A DNA stretch of 64,000 nt from Bifidobacterium breve (GCA_945878725.1 CAMCTY010000002.1:153479-217478); one strand, 5' to 3'; positions 1 through 8,590 are shown, numbered from the stretch's first letter. Program-made: numbers and translations. Notes: generated from the sequence alone by a model not told the origin.

Positions 1-830
1 ATCCGAAGCTCGTCTACGGGCGTCTCACCGGATGGGGCCAGACCGGACCTCTCGCCCATTCGGCCGGACACTCGCTCAACTACGAGGCCATCACCGGAGC
101 CATCGGCTCGGTGGGCAGCCCAGGGCAACCTCCAGTGCCGCTTCTTCAGGTGCTCGGCGATTTCGCTGGTGGCGGTCTTCACCTTGCCTTCGGCATGGTG
201 TGCGCTCTTTTCGAAGCGCAACGATCGGGCCAGGGGCAGGTCATCGATTCGGCAATGGTCGATGGCGTCATGTCGATCTACCAGGTGTTCTACGGAATGA
301 CCCGCACGGGTTTTCACACCGGTCCGGTCGGCACCAATCTGTTCGACGGTGGCTCGCCGTTTTACAACGTCTACGAGACCTCTGATGGCAAGTACGTCAC
401 CGCCGCTCCCATCGAGGCGAAGTTCTACGCGCAGCTCATCGAGAAACTCGGACTCGATCCCGCCGCACTACCCGAGCAGAACGACGAGAGTCGTTGGCCT
501 GAACTCCGCGATCACATCGCTGGCGCGTTTCGCACCAAGACGCGCGACGAATGGTCGGCGCTACTCGAAGGAACCGACGTGTGCTTCGCTCCGGTTCTCT
601 CGTTCGCTGAGGCTGAGCAGCATCCTCACATCGTCGCCCGCAACACCTTCGTGCCCGTCGAGGGATCGGTGCCACAACTCGCTCCCGCTCCCCGTCTCAG
701 TCGTACCCCGGGTGAGGTTCGCCCCACCTACGCGTACCCAGGAGTCGACACCGAGTCGGTTCTCGCCGACTTCGGGTTTGGTGCCGATGAGATCGCCGAA
801 CTTCATGACGCAGGTGTCATCGCCTGGTGA
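1..830 (+). CDS. CaiB/BaiF family CoA-transferase (alpha-methylacyl-CoA racemase-like), 3' part
   Basis: The reading frame is already open at the window edge (first full codon at base 3), so the 5' end is missing. About 275 residues remain. The start of the fragment carries the YGRLTGWGQTGP motif typical of class III CoA-transferases and 2-methylacyl-CoA racemases, followed by an NYEAITGAIG segment and an FGMVCALFEA helix. Members transfer CoA between carboxylic acids or epimerise branched acyl-CoAs in the cytoplasm. The racemase-like reading is suggested by the YGRLTGWGQ version of the motif but cannot be confirmed without the catalytic Asp/His region upstream. The downstream neighbour is on the opposite strand. 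Confidence 0.88.
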   Translation, partial: PKLVYGRLTGWGQTGPLAHSAGHSLNYEAITGAIGSVGSPGQPPVPLLQVLGDFAGGGLHLAFGMVCALFEAQRSGQGQVIDSAMVDGVMSIYQVFYGMTRTGFHTGPVGTNLFDGGSPFYNVYETSDGKYVTAAPIEAKFYAQLIEKLGLDPAALPEQNDESRWPELRDHIAGAFRTKTRDEWSALLEGTDVCFAPVLSFAEAEQHPHIVARNTFVPVEGSVPQLAPAPRLSRTPGEVRPTYAYPGVDTESVLADFGFGADEIAELHDAGVIAW

Positions 831-866
831 TTCTGCCCCCACGTTTCCGGCCGCACCGGTCCGGGA

Positions 867-1895
867 TCAGAGCAGATGTCGGTATCGCTCAAGAACCATT
901 GCCGGTTCGGTGTAACCCGGACCGTCTTTGCGACGCGACATTCCCTCGCCGTTGATGAAGTAGGCAACCGTCGGTTCATCAAGTTTGAGAAAGGTCTTGC
1001 CTGCGACTGCGCAGCGGATCCAGAACTCCCAATCAGCTGCGCTTTCAAAACTTTCGTCGAAACCACCGAGTTCGTCGTGGAGACGCCGGCGCCACATCGG
1101 GCCACAGTGCGGCACATTCAGACCGTTAAGCAGCGTCGACAGTGTCGCGTCAGGGAAGTCGGTGCGTAGGCCCATTGCAACGATCTGCTCCCAGTTCATG
1201 GATGGATCAAGCGTCAGGTACATGTCTTGAAACACCACATCTACGTGTGGGTTCTGATCAAGTCCGGCGATCTGGACTTCGAGTGAACGACGACCACGAA
1301 GATCATCCGCGTTCGCATTCGTCAGATAAGGCGCGTCACTCATTGAGGCCGCGATATTCCATGCCTCGTAGATCCCGATTCGTTTGTCGCTCAAATAAAC
1401 GCGGACATTCGCAAAGGCGTCAGCGAACGCGTTGATCAGTTCGCGCTCACCGTCAACCGGATCAACCGACACGATGCAGACATCACACTCTGCAAAAACG
1501 GTCTGCTCGGCGAGGTTGCCGAGATACGCATCGAGATAGTCGATCGAGCGATAAAGGCTCGAAAGAATGGCCGCCCGTGGTGCTGATAAGGATCGAACCG
1601 CAGGCCCCGTCGTCGAGTCGCTGGTACGCATCCAACTTGTAAACGTCTGACGTCCATCGGGGAACTGGGCATTGGTACGCAGCGCGGCGGCCCGCTCGAC
1701 CCACTCGCTACGCGTAATGAATGCCTGACCCAGTTCGACGATCGGCATCTCCTGATCGGGGCTCCCCCGCCGGCCTTCCGATTTCCCGGTTTGCGTCCAG
1801 TGATCGAACAGCGCCTGTGAATCCAAGTGCTGGAGATCTTCGTAAGTCGCTCGATAGAACGCCTCATCGAAATCAGTTCGATCGGTGTGGCGCAT
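867..1895 (-). CDS. Glycosyltransferase family 2-like protein with N-terminal sugar-enzyme-associated motif
   Basis: 342 residues. Residues ~125-320 look like a GT-A family 2 domain: a beta strand ending in CIVSVDP, then ERELINAF, a YEAWNIAAS segment, NANADDLRGRRSL at the metal/donor site, and a later GGFDESFESAADWEFWIR acceptor-side motif. The first ~45 residues (FYRATYEDLQ...HWTQTGKSEGR) resemble the short repeat found in front of many polysaccharide glycosyltransferases. No membrane segment is obvious, so it is probably a cytoplasmic enzyme of surface glycan synthesis. The acceptor is unknown. The ATG lies only 3 nt after the 3' end of tRNA-Thr(TGT), with no room for a Shine-Dalgarno site and no other start nearby. 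Confidence 0.85.
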   Translation of the reverse strand: MRHTDRTDFDEAFYRATYEDLQHLDSQALFDHWTQTGKSEGRRGSPDQEMPIVELGQAFITRSEWVERAAALRTNAQFPDGRQTFTSWMRTSDSTTGPAVRSLSAPRAAILSSLYRSIDYLDAYLGNLAEQTVFAECDVCIVSVDPVDGERELINAFADAFANVRVYLSDKRIGIYEAWNIAASMSDAPYLTNANADDLRGRRSLEVQIAGLDQNPHVDVVFQDMYLTLDPSMNWEQIVAMGLRTDFPDATLSTLLNGLNVPHCGPMWRRRLHDELGGFDESFESAADWEFWIRCAVAGKTFLKLDEPTVAYFINGEGMSRRKDGPGYTEPAMVLERYRHLL

Positions 1896-1898
1896 AAG

Positions 1899-1972
1899 AG
1901 CCCGAGAAGGGATTCGAACCCTTGACCCCCTGTTTACAAGACAGGCGCTCTGACCAACTGAGCTACTCGGGC
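1899..1972 (-). tRNA. tRNA-Thr (anticodon TGT)
   Basis: 74 nt cloverleaf. The acceptor stem GCCCGAG pairs perfectly with CTCGGGC. The D arm contains AGCTCAGTTGGT, the anticodon stem is CCTGT/ACAGG with loop CTTGTAA (anticodon TGT, reads ACA), and the T arm contains GGTTCGAATCC. The discriminator base is T and no CCA is encoded. It lies between the acyl-CoA synthetase and the glycosyltransferase, both on the same strand. The glycosyltransferase start codon begins 3 nt after the mature 3' end. Confidence 0.97.
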
Positions 1973-1982
1973 GGAGCTTGAG

Positions 1983-2009
1983 AGATTAGACGACTGACGA
2001 TGCGCTCAA
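1983..2009 (-). promoter_or_regulatory. Candidate promoter for tRNA-Thr(TGT) and the glycosyltransferase
   Basis: On the minus strand a TAATCT box (1983-1988) sits 10 nt before the tRNA 5' end. A TTGAGC hexamer (2004-2009) lies 15 nt further upstream, which is a short spacer. The -10 match is good and the -35 assignment is weak. Confidence 0.5.
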
Positions 2010-3697
2010 GATTTGAGTTGCGCTTCGAGTTCCGCTTCGACCTCGTTCTTGAGAACTTTGCCCGTGGCGTTGTAAGGCAATTCAGCTCGGAAAGCGACGT
2101 GAGTCGGCACCTTGAATGATGCGAGCGTGGCCCGCACCCAGTCGCGAACCGCGTCCTCGTCGAGCTTCGCTCCAGTGCGTACGACGATGACTGCCGCGAC
2201 TTCTTGGCCCAGCTGATGATGGGGAACGCCGACAACACAGACTTCGGCAATATCCGGATGCTCCTCGGGACGGTGCTCGATCTCGATCGGGTAGATGTTC
2301 TCGCCGCCCCGGATGATGAGATCGCGCATGCGGCTTTCAAGCTGGAGGACACCCTCGGTCATACGACCAAAGTCGCCGGTGCGATACCAGCGGTTTGCGT
2401 CCAGCGCCTTTTCGGATGCTTCGGGGTTATCCCAGTAACCAATGAACACCGCTGCGCCACGAATACAGATCTCGCCGACATCGCCATCCTCGACAATCGC
2501 GTCGTTCTCGTCGCGGATTTCGATCTCGCACATCGCCTCAACCGTGCCGACCGATGCCGGATTGGTTTCAAGCGTGACGCCACCGAGGCGGGAACCAGAA
2601 CCGAGTGTCTCGCTCATTCCGTATCCGACACCAACGCGCGCTTGTGGCAACTTGCGGGCCATCAGTCGCAGCAACTCGGGCGAATAGACCGCGCCTCCGC
2701 CGCCGACTGAGAGAACACTCGACGTGTCGAACTCGTCGAACTGCGGATGCTCGAGCAGGCGCCAGAACTGCGTGGGCACGCCACTCCATGCGCCGATGCC
2801 GTGTTCCTGTGTGAGCGAAAGGTGCGTGATCTCGTTCCAGGCACCGACCGGCGGGAACACGAGTTTCGAACCGACGAAGGCCGCAACCACGAGCGGCAGC
2901 GCTCCGGAGACATGGAACAGTGGCGCGACAAACAGCGACGACGGTTGCGGGGGTGCTGCCGCGCCGGCGGCAGGGGCGGGCGGCGGTGCCAGCATCTGCC
3001 CGATTGCCCCTTGGGCAAGAACCGCCATCGGGCAATGAATGAAATTGCGATGGGAGAGCGTCGCCGCTTTGGGGCGACCGGTGGTTCCGCTGGTGAACAG
3101 CAGCACCGCAGGATCGTCCTCAACGATCGGCGTGGTCGGGAACCCGGGATCGTCGGCGCGGGCCGGGCCGATCAATGCGTCGAGGTCCGTGATGGCGCGG
3201 ACTTCGACGTTCTCCGGAAGACCCGCCTCGGACAGACGCTTCATGCGCGGCTCGTCGGCGAACACAAGGGTGGGTTTCGACAATTCGATGCCGTGCAGCA
3301 ACTCAACCGGTGTCCACCAGCCGTTGAGACTGGAAACGACAGCGCCACAGGCAACCGTCGCCCACCAGCCGATCACATACGACGCCACATTCGCCGACGC
3401 GAACGCGATCCGATCTCCCTTTTTCACACCGAGTTCAGTGAAGTGCGCCGCGACTCGACCCACCGAGGCGCCGACGTCGCTGTAGGTCAGGGCGCGATCA
3501 GGGAACACCAGGAACGGGAGATCAGCGCTTCGGTTCACACCGTTGGTCAGCACCTCACGCAGATTGGCCGGCCGATTCTTGAACACCCGAACCGGAACAC
3601 CGAGCACCGGCTCCTCAATGATCTCGAAGTGCCCACCCGGTCCGACCAGAGGGCCGGCGGCAGCAGGTGCTTCCCATCGATGCGTCTGACCAGCCAC
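2006..3697 (-). CDS. AMP-dependent acyl-CoA synthetase/ligase (FadD-like)
   Basis: 563 residues, normal length for the ANL superfamily. Visible core motifs are the P-loop LLFTSGTTGRPKAA, GYGMSETLG, YRTGDFG, the hinge region GGENIYPIEIE, and a C-terminal NATGKVLKNE with the adenylation Lys. The enzyme would activate a carboxylic acid as acyl-AMP and transfer it to CoA. The substrate is not readable from sequence. A Pro/Ala-rich stretch (PPPAPAAGAAAPP) interrupts the region before the FVAPLFHVSG motif, probably a surface loop insertion. The GTG start follows a GGGGGAG ribosome site. Other fatty-acid-type enzymes occur at 9-12 kb and 40.6 kb but not in the same operon. Confidence 0.93.
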   Translation of the reverse strand: MAGQTHRWEAPAAAGPLVGPGGHFEIIEEPVLGVPVRVFKNRPANLREVLTNGVNRSADLPFLVFPDRALTYSDVGASVGRVAAHFTELGVKKGDRIAFASANVASYVIGWWATVACGAVVSSLNGWWTPVELLHGIELSKPTLVFADEPRMKRLSEAGLPENVEVRAITDLDALIGPARADDPGFPTTPIVEDDPAVLLFTSGTTGRPKAATLSHRNFIHCPMAVLAQGAIGQMLAPPPAPAAGAAAPPQPSSLFVAPLFHVSGALPLVVAAFVGSKLVFPPVGAWNEITHLSLTQEHGIGAWSGVPTQFWRLLEHPQFDEFDTSSVLSVGGGGAVYSPELLRLMARKLPQARVGVGYGMSETLGSGSRLGGVTLETNPASVGTVEAMCEIEIRDENDAIVEDGDVGEICIRGAAVFIGYWDNPEASEKALDANRWYRTGDFGRMTEGVLQLESRMRDLIIRGGENIYPIEIEHRPEEHPDIAEVCVVGVPHHQLGQEVAAVIVVRTGAKLDEDAVRDWVRATLASFKVPTHVAFRAELPYNATGKVLKNEVEAELEAQLKS

Positions 3698-3805
3698 GTT
3701 TGCTCCCCCAAAAATTTCGACAACGGACCGTCATCGTGTCCCCGCAACGCCCAACATGCAACTGCGACCCCGGACAGTCCGGCTACCCGGGCGAAGCCAT
3801 TCCGA

Positions 3806-3811
3806 TAGCGT
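3806..3811 (+). promoter_or_regulatory. Candidate -10 box for the CoxL-like gene (leaderless)
   Basis: TAGCGT lies 6 nt before the ATG, which puts the expected transcription start at or next to the start codon. No Shine-Dalgarno sequence is present. Confidence 0.4.
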
Positions 3812-3817
3812 CCGGCC

Positions 3818-6073
3818 ATGAGCATCTTGGGCAACAGAGTGGTTCGCAAAGAAGATCCGGCGCTCCTCACCCATGGGGGAACGTACGTCGACGACATCGC
3901 TTCGCCTGACGCAGCCCATGTTGTCTACGTCCGGTCGATGATCGCCCACGGCGAGATCATTTCGATCGACACGTCAGAGGCCCTGCTCGCTCCCGGCGTG
4001 CTCGCGGTTCTGACCTCTGCTGACATCGAACTTCCGAACATTTTCCCCATGATCATGATCGATCAGGCCATGAACCGGCCCCTCCTTGCCCGCGATCGGG
4101 TGCGATTCGTTGGCGAGCCCCTCGTGGCGGTGGTCGCCGAGACCAGAGCCGCTGCTGTCGACGCTGCTGAAGCCGTCATTGTCGACATCGAACCGCTGCC
4201 CGCGCTTGTCCGCACACTCGACGCGCTCGCCGCCGATGCGGTGCTGCTGTTTCCCGATTCCGGGAGCAATGTGGCGCTGACTCTGAAACACCGAGGCGAT
4301 CCCGTTTCCTTCGACGAGTGCGCAGTTGTCGTCACTCTCACGACCGTCAACCAGCGAGTGGCCCCCGCTCCGATCGAAGCGCGTAGTGCGCTCGCATGGT
4401 GGGACGACGACAGGCTCGTTATGGAGATCGGCTGCCAAGGACCGCATCCGATCCGCAACGCTATGGCCGAGATGTACGGCCTCGATCCGTCAATGGTTCG
4501 TGTCGTGTGCCCCGACGTCGGTGGTGGATTCGGGGCCAAGGCCCAAGCACCGGCCGAGGCGCTCCTGCTGGGAGAACTGTCACGGCGCATCGGTCGTCCC
4601 GTGCGTTGGAGCGAAACCCGCTCGGAGAATCTCGTTGGCATGAACCACGGTCGCGGTCAGATCCAAACCGTCACATTGGGCGGAACCACCGACGGAGATC
4701 TTCTCGCCTATCGAATCGATGTCGTCCAGGAGGGCGGCGCGTATCCGAACATGGGCGCAATTCTGCCGATGGCAACTCGAATTATGGCGAGCGGCGTCTA
4801 CGACATTCCCGCCGTCGAGTTCAGTTCGCGTTCTGTCGTTACCAATACAACGTCGACCGGGGCCTACCGCGGTGCCGGCCGTCCCGAGGCAGCCGCTGCG
4901 CTCGAACGCGCTGTCGATCTCTTTGCTGCCGAGGCCGGCCTCGATCCCGCCGACGTTCGCCGTCGCAACTACGTATCGCCCGACGCATTTCCATTCACAA
5001 CCCCTACCGGAACTATCTACGACTGCGGCGACTACGTCGGTTCGCTTGACCGCGTTCTAGCGGCAGCGGCGTACGCGGATCTGCGGGCGGATCAAGCCAA
5101 GCGTCGAAACAACAACGAGCGACGACAGCTCGGCATCGGTCTCGCCACCTACGTCGAGATCACGGCCATGCCCGGTGGATCCGAATACGGCTCCGTCGAG
5201 TTGCTTCCCGACGGCACCGCGCGAGTCGTCACCGGATCAAACCCATACGGGCAGGGCCACGTGACCTCATGGGCGATGCTTGTCTCGGAGAAGACGGGTA
5301 TTCCGATCGATTCCGTCGAAGTTGTCTACGGCGACACCGACCTGGTGCCAACCGGTGAAGTCACCGGTGGATCACGTTCACTTCAGATCGCGGGCAACGC
5401 GGTATTCGACGCTGCAGGCAAGCTTGTTGATCTTGCGCGCGTGCGCGCTGCCGACCTGCTCGAGGCGAGTACCGACGACATCGTGCTCGACGCCGAACTC
5501 GGCCGGTTCCATGTCATTGGGAGCCCCGCTGTCAGCCTCGGCTGGTCCGATGTCGCAGCCACGATTGTCGATGATGACAATCCCCTTGTCGCACTTTCCG
5601 ACTTTACTGCGTCGGGTCCCACCTTTCCGTTCGGTACGCATCTCGCCGTTGTCGAAGTTGATATCGAGACCGGCAAGGTCGAACTCCTCCGGATGATCGC
5701 GTGCGATGACGCCGGACGAATCCTCAACCCGTTGCTCGTCGACGGACAGGTGCATGGCGGTCTCGCACAAGGCGTGTCGCAGGCGCTGTTCGAGGAAGTG
5801 CTTTACGACGACGACGGCAACCCGCAGAGCGCGACGTTCATCGACTATCTCGTCCCCTCGGCCGCCGAGTTCCCGATGTTCGAACGAATCGAGATGGAAA
5901 CGCCGACTCCAATTAATCCCCTAGGAGCAAAGGGAATCGGCGAGTCCGGAACAGTCGGAGCAACGCCTGCCGTACAAAACGCCGTCATCGATGCCCTGTC
6001 GCATCTCGGTGTTCGTCACATTGACATGCCACTCACACCCGAGCGGGTGTGGCTGTCACTTCAGCCCAGCTAG
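3818..6073 (+). CDS. Xanthine dehydrogenase-family molybdopterin-binding subunit, form II CoxL-like
   Basis: 751 residues. The N-terminus has the family pattern VVRKEDPALLTHGGTYVDD (a+b hammerhead domain). The molybdenum-cofactor domains show CPDVGGGFGAKAQAPAEA, and a C-terminal LGAKGIGESG carries the expected active-site Glu. The active-site loop around residue 349 reads AYRGAGR, the signature of form II 'CoxL' proteins. True CO dehydrogenase has AYXCSFR, so CO oxidation should not be assumed; aldehydes, purines or other heterocycles are possible substrates. Such enzymes normally work with an FAD subunit and a 2Fe-2S subunit, but neither gene is adjacent. Downstream lies the convergent rlmB gene. 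Confidence 0.93.
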   Translation: MSILGNRVVRKEDPALLTHGGTYVDDIASPDAAHVVYVRSMIAHGEIISIDTSEALLAPGVLAVLTSADIELPNIFPMIMIDQAMNRPLLARDRVRFVGEPLVAVVAETRAAAVDAAEAVIVDIEPLPALVRTLDALAADAVLLFPDSGSNVALTLKHRGDPVSFDECAVVVTLTTVNQRVAPAPIEARSALAWWDDDRLVMEIGCQGPHPIRNAMAEMYGLDPSMVRVVCPDVGGGFGAKAQAPAEALLLGELSRRIGRPVRWSETRSENLVGMNHGRGQIQTVTLGGTTDGDLLAYRIDVVQEGGAYPNMGAILPMATRIMASGVYDIPAVEFSSRSVVTNTTSTGAYRGAGRPEAAAALERAVDLFAAEAGLDPADVRRRNYVSPDAFPFTTPTGTIYDCGDYVGSLDRVLAAAAYADLRADQAKRRNNNERRQLGIGLATYVEITAMPGGSEYGSVELLPDGTARVVTGSNPYGQGHVTSWAMLVSEKTGIPIDSVEVVYGDTDLVPTGEVTGGSRSLQIAGNAVFDAAGKLVDLARVRAADLLEASTDDIVLDAELGRFHVIGSPAVSLGWSDVAATIVDDDNPLVALSDFTASGPTFPFGTHLAVVEVDIETGKVELLRMIACDDAGRILNPLLVDGQVHGGLAQGVSQALFEEVLYDDDGNPQSATFIDYLVPSAAEFPMFERIEMETPTPINPLGAKGIGESGTVGATPAVQNAVIDALSHLGVRHIDMPLTPERVWLSLQPS

Positions 6074-6104
6074 TCGAAAACCACAAACACCGGAATGTTC
6101 GTCT

Positions 6105-6126
6105 CGGAAACCAGCGTCGGTTTCCG
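6105..6126. terminator. Hairpin between convergent CoxL-like and rlmB genes
   Basis: CGGAAACC (6105-6112) pairs with GGTTTCCG (6119-6126) around a 6-nt loop in the gap between two convergent genes. The U-tract is poor, so this is a candidate bidirectional terminator only. Confidence 0.45.
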
Positions 6127-6135
6127 GCCGGCGAG

Positions 6136-7287
6136 TTAACTCGTCGGTGCGCTGACTTCCTTCGCGGCTAGACGTCGGCGCGTCACCTCGAAACAGGCGA
6201 GAGCTCCGGCGACCGACACGTTGAGTGAAGCGAGTTGTCCCATCAACGGGATGCTTGCGATCGCGTCGCATCGCTCGCGCACGAGTCGCGACAGGCCCTT
6301 ACCCTCGGCACCGAGTACGAGGCAGACCGGTTCGTTGGCGACCTGAAGGTCGAACAAATCGGTGTCGCCGCCCATGTCAAGACCGACGACCCAGACGCCC
6401 ATTTCCCGGAGTTGATTGAGTGCACTTGGCAGCCCGCCCACAAGCGTCATCGGCAGGTACTCGACTGCGCCGGCCGCAGCCTTCGTGACTGTCGGAGTGA
6501 TGTGTACCGCTCGATGTTTCGGGAGAACGACACCAGTTACGCCGGCACATTCGGCGGAACGAAGCAGCGCACCCAGATTGCCTGGATCGGTCACGCCATC
6601 GACGGCAAGGAGGAAGGGCGGAGCGCCATTCGCAGCCTTGCTGTGGGCGAGGTCCTCGAGCTCGTACTGCGGAAGTTCGGCGGCATACGCCACCACACCC
6701 TGAGGGGATTCTGTGCGGGCTTGCGCGAACAGACGTGTGCGCGTGACCTCGCGAACGGGGACCTTGAGATCGATCGCCAGATCGACGATGTCCTGCAGGA
6801 TTTCAGTGTCGTCCTGATCTTCGGCGACATAGATCTCGCGCACGCGCCTGGTGTCGGCAATCAGAAGTTCGCGAACGGCATGACGACCTTCAACTTGATC
6901 GCCGCCGAGACCCTTCGGTGTCGCCTGTCCACGTGGAATCGGACGATCGCCGTTGGCTCCGACGCGACGACGCGGACCGCCACCGGGCTTATCTGCTTTA
7001 CGGACTGATGCCGCCGCGTGCTTGACCTTCTTGGCCTCGACTGCTTTCTGTGCCGCGATCGACAGCGGCTTGCGGGGCTTGCCGGCAGCATCGGCCGAAG
7101 ACCCGCGGGTCGATGATCCTCGCTTGGCTCCACCCTTGGGTGCAGCGCCCCGGGGAGCGGCAGCAACGCGCTTCGGTGCTCCGCCACGTTTCGGTGCGCT
7201 TTCGCGTTTGGGGCCACTGGCTCGTTTCGGTGCCGCCTTTGCCCCCGCCGGTTTGCGGGCGCCACCGCCCGCTCGTGCGGCGCTCAT
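6136..7287 (-). CDS. rlmB: TrmH-family 23S rRNA 2'-O-methyltransferase (RlmB-like) with long basic N-terminal tail
   Basis: 383 residues from the ATG whose first bases overlap the ispF stop (ATGA). The C-terminal ~245 residues are a SpoU/TrmH domain: an RlmB-type substrate-binding region starting GRHAVRELL, then SPQGVVAYA, VDGVTDPGNLGALLRSAECAG, and a knot with LGAEGKGLSRLVRERCD and IPLMGQLASLNVSVA that binds S-adenosylmethionine. The likely target is the ribose of a 23S rRNA guanosine. The first ~110 residues are Ala/Lys/Arg/Gly/Pro-rich with repeated PKR and APK units and are probably disordered and RNA-binding. It is last in an ispD-ispF-rlmB operon. Confidence 0.92.
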   Translation of the reverse strand: MSAARAGGGARKPAGAKAAPKRASGPKRESAPKRGGAPKRVAAAPRGAAPKGGAKRGSSTRGSSADAAGKPRKPLSIAAQKAVEAKKVKHAAASVRKADKPGGGPRRRVGANGDRPIPRGQATPKGLGGDQVEGRHAVRELLIADTRRVREIYVAEDQDDTEILQDIVDLAIDLKVPVREVTRTRLFAQARTESPQGVVAYAAELPQYELEDLAHSKAANGAPPFLLAVDGVTDPGNLGALLRSAECAGVTGVVLPKHRAVHITPTVTKAAAGAVEYLPMTLVGGLPSALNQLREMGVWVVGLDMGGDTDLFDLQVANEPVCLVLGAEGKGLSRLVRERCDAIASIPLMGQLASLNVSVAGALACFEVTRRRLAAKEVSAPTS

Positions 7288-7760
7288 CGGGCGCTCACAA
7301 TGGCGACGGCGAAACAAGCGATTCCCTCGCCACGACCGATTGAACCCAGGCCCTCGGCCCGGTTGCCCTTGACCGTGACCGGTGCGCCCACGGCGAGACT
7401 GAGGCGCGTCTGCATCATGTCCCGGTGCGGCGCAAGCTTCGGACGTTCACACACCACGGCAGCGTCGACATTTCCCGGTTCGAAGCCAGCGGCTCGCACG
7501 CGGCCTGCCACTTCGGCCAAGAGATCAATGCTGTCGGCACCGGCCCAGGTCGGATCGGTGTCCGGAAAATGTTGGCCGATGTCACCGAGGCCGGCCGCTC
7601 CGAGCAATGCATCAGCACATGCGTGTGCGATCACATCAGCGTCGCTATGTCCCACGAGTCCCTGCTCTCCTTCGAAAATGACTCCACCGAGTACAAGCAC
7701 CCGAGATGGGTCATCAGAGAAGGCGTGCACGTCGAAACCTTGTCCGACTCTGACTGTCAT
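7284..7760 (-). CDS. ispF: 2-C-methyl-D-erythritol 2,4-cyclodiphosphate synthase
   Basis: 158 residues, the usual IspF size. It has the metal-binding GQGFDVHAF (Asp, His), GHSDADVIAHA with the downstream GLGDIGQHFPDTDP loop, the substrate motif VVCERPKLAPH, and a C-terminal GRGEGIACFA. IspF converts CDP-methylerythritol 2-phosphate to the cyclic diphosphate in the MEP isoprenoid pathway and works as a trimer. It follows ispD by 9 bp and overlaps the rlmB start by 4 nt, so the three genes are probably one transcript. The product feeds the polyprenyl synthase pathway represented at 21 kb. Confidence 0.97.
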   Translation of the reverse strand: MTVRVGQGFDVHAFSDDPSRVLVLGGVIFEGEQGLVGHSDADVIAHACADALLGAAGLGDIGQHFPDTDPTWAGADSIDLLAEVAGRVRAAGFEPGNVDAAVVCERPKLAPHRDMMQTRLSLAVGAPVTVKGNRAEGLGSIGRGEGIACFAVAIVSAR

Positions 7761-7769
7761 GTCCCCAAA

Positions 7770-8468
7770 CTACCCGAGCGTGCCGAGCAGCACGATTGCC
7801 ACAGCGAGGTCGGTGGGACCGGTGATCTTGATGTTGGTCGCTTCGCCCGCCACGATCACGACCCGACCGCCGGTCTGTTCCACGAGGGCAGCATCGTCTG
7901 TGGCTGAATCACCGAGGGCGTGCGCCGCCCGCAACACATCCGCCCGGAATGCCTGCGGGGTCTGGACTGCCATGAGTTCCGACCGATCGAGCGTCGCCGA
8001 GGCAACGAGGTTCCCGTGCTCATCGTGGGTCACCCGCTTGATCGTGTCGGTAACGGGGATTGCCGGAATGGCGGCGTCGGCACCCCCGTGAATGACCGCA
8101 ACCACCGCCTGATGAAGTTCGGCTGTAGCCAGCGGACGAGCCGCGTCGTGAACCACGATTACCGCGGCGTCGTCGTCGATCACACCAAGTGCAGCCCGCA
8201 CCGAATCGGACCGTTCCTCGCCACCCTCGACCGCGACATCGGCAGCGCCGCTTTCGACAAGCCGAGCGCCTTCCGCTTCCTCGCCTGAAGCGAGCACTAT
8301 TACAACGTGATCAGCGGCGGCCCGAGCAATGGCCAGTGACCGATCGACGACCCTTTCGCTACCAAGAAACTCGTAGTGCTTCGGATGGGGGCCATAGCGT
8401 CGGCCCGAACCGGCAGCGAGAACGATTGCCCACACGGGTCCATCGGCCGGAACATCAGTTGTACTCAT
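7770..8468 (-). CDS. ispD: 2-C-methyl-D-erythritol 4-phosphate cytidylyltransferase
   Basis: 232 residues from the ATG at 8466-8468, chosen because the nucleotide-binding AIVLAAGSGRRYG motif then begins around residue 14, as in other IspD proteins. HYEFLG, the HDAARPL loop and a C-terminal TDLAVA segment are also typical. It joins CTP to MEP in the isoprenoid pathway. A GGGAAGAG sequence upstream is a possible ribosome site. In mycobacteria carD precedes ispD. Here a divergent Crp-type regulator is found instead. Confidence 0.95.
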   Translation of the reverse strand: MSTTDVPADGPVWAIVLAAGSGRRYGPHPKHYEFLGSERVVDRSLAIARAAADHVVIVLASGEEAEGARLVESGAADVAVEGGEERSDSVRAALGVIDDDAAVIVVHDAARPLATAELHQAVVAVIHGGADAAIPAIPVTDTIKRVTHDEHGNLVASATLDRSELMAVQTPQAFRADVLRAAHALGDSATDDAALVEQTGGRVVIVAGEATNIKITGPTDLAVAIVLLGTLG

Positions 8469-8576
8469 GATCGTCACTCTTCCCGAAGATCTCGATCGAC
8501 GCTGCAACGTTACGCGAGGACCCGAGTGTGCGGGCTCACGCGTCGAGAAACATCCAACGCCGTCGTGCAGGCCCAC

Positions 8577-8582
8577 TAGTGT
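8577..8582 (+). promoter_or_regulatory. Candidate -10 box for the Crp/Fnr regulator (leaderless)
   Basis: TAGTGT lies 8 nt before the GTG at 8591. This supports that GTG as the start and suggests little or no 5' leader. Confidence 0.4.
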
Positions 8583-8590
8583 TGGCCTCC

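Noticed and set aside
3818..6073. Annotation as CO dehydrogenase large subunit (coxL)
   Set aside because: The active-site loop is the form II AYRGAGR type, not the form I AYXCSFR type, and partner subunits are missing. CO oxidation is not supported.
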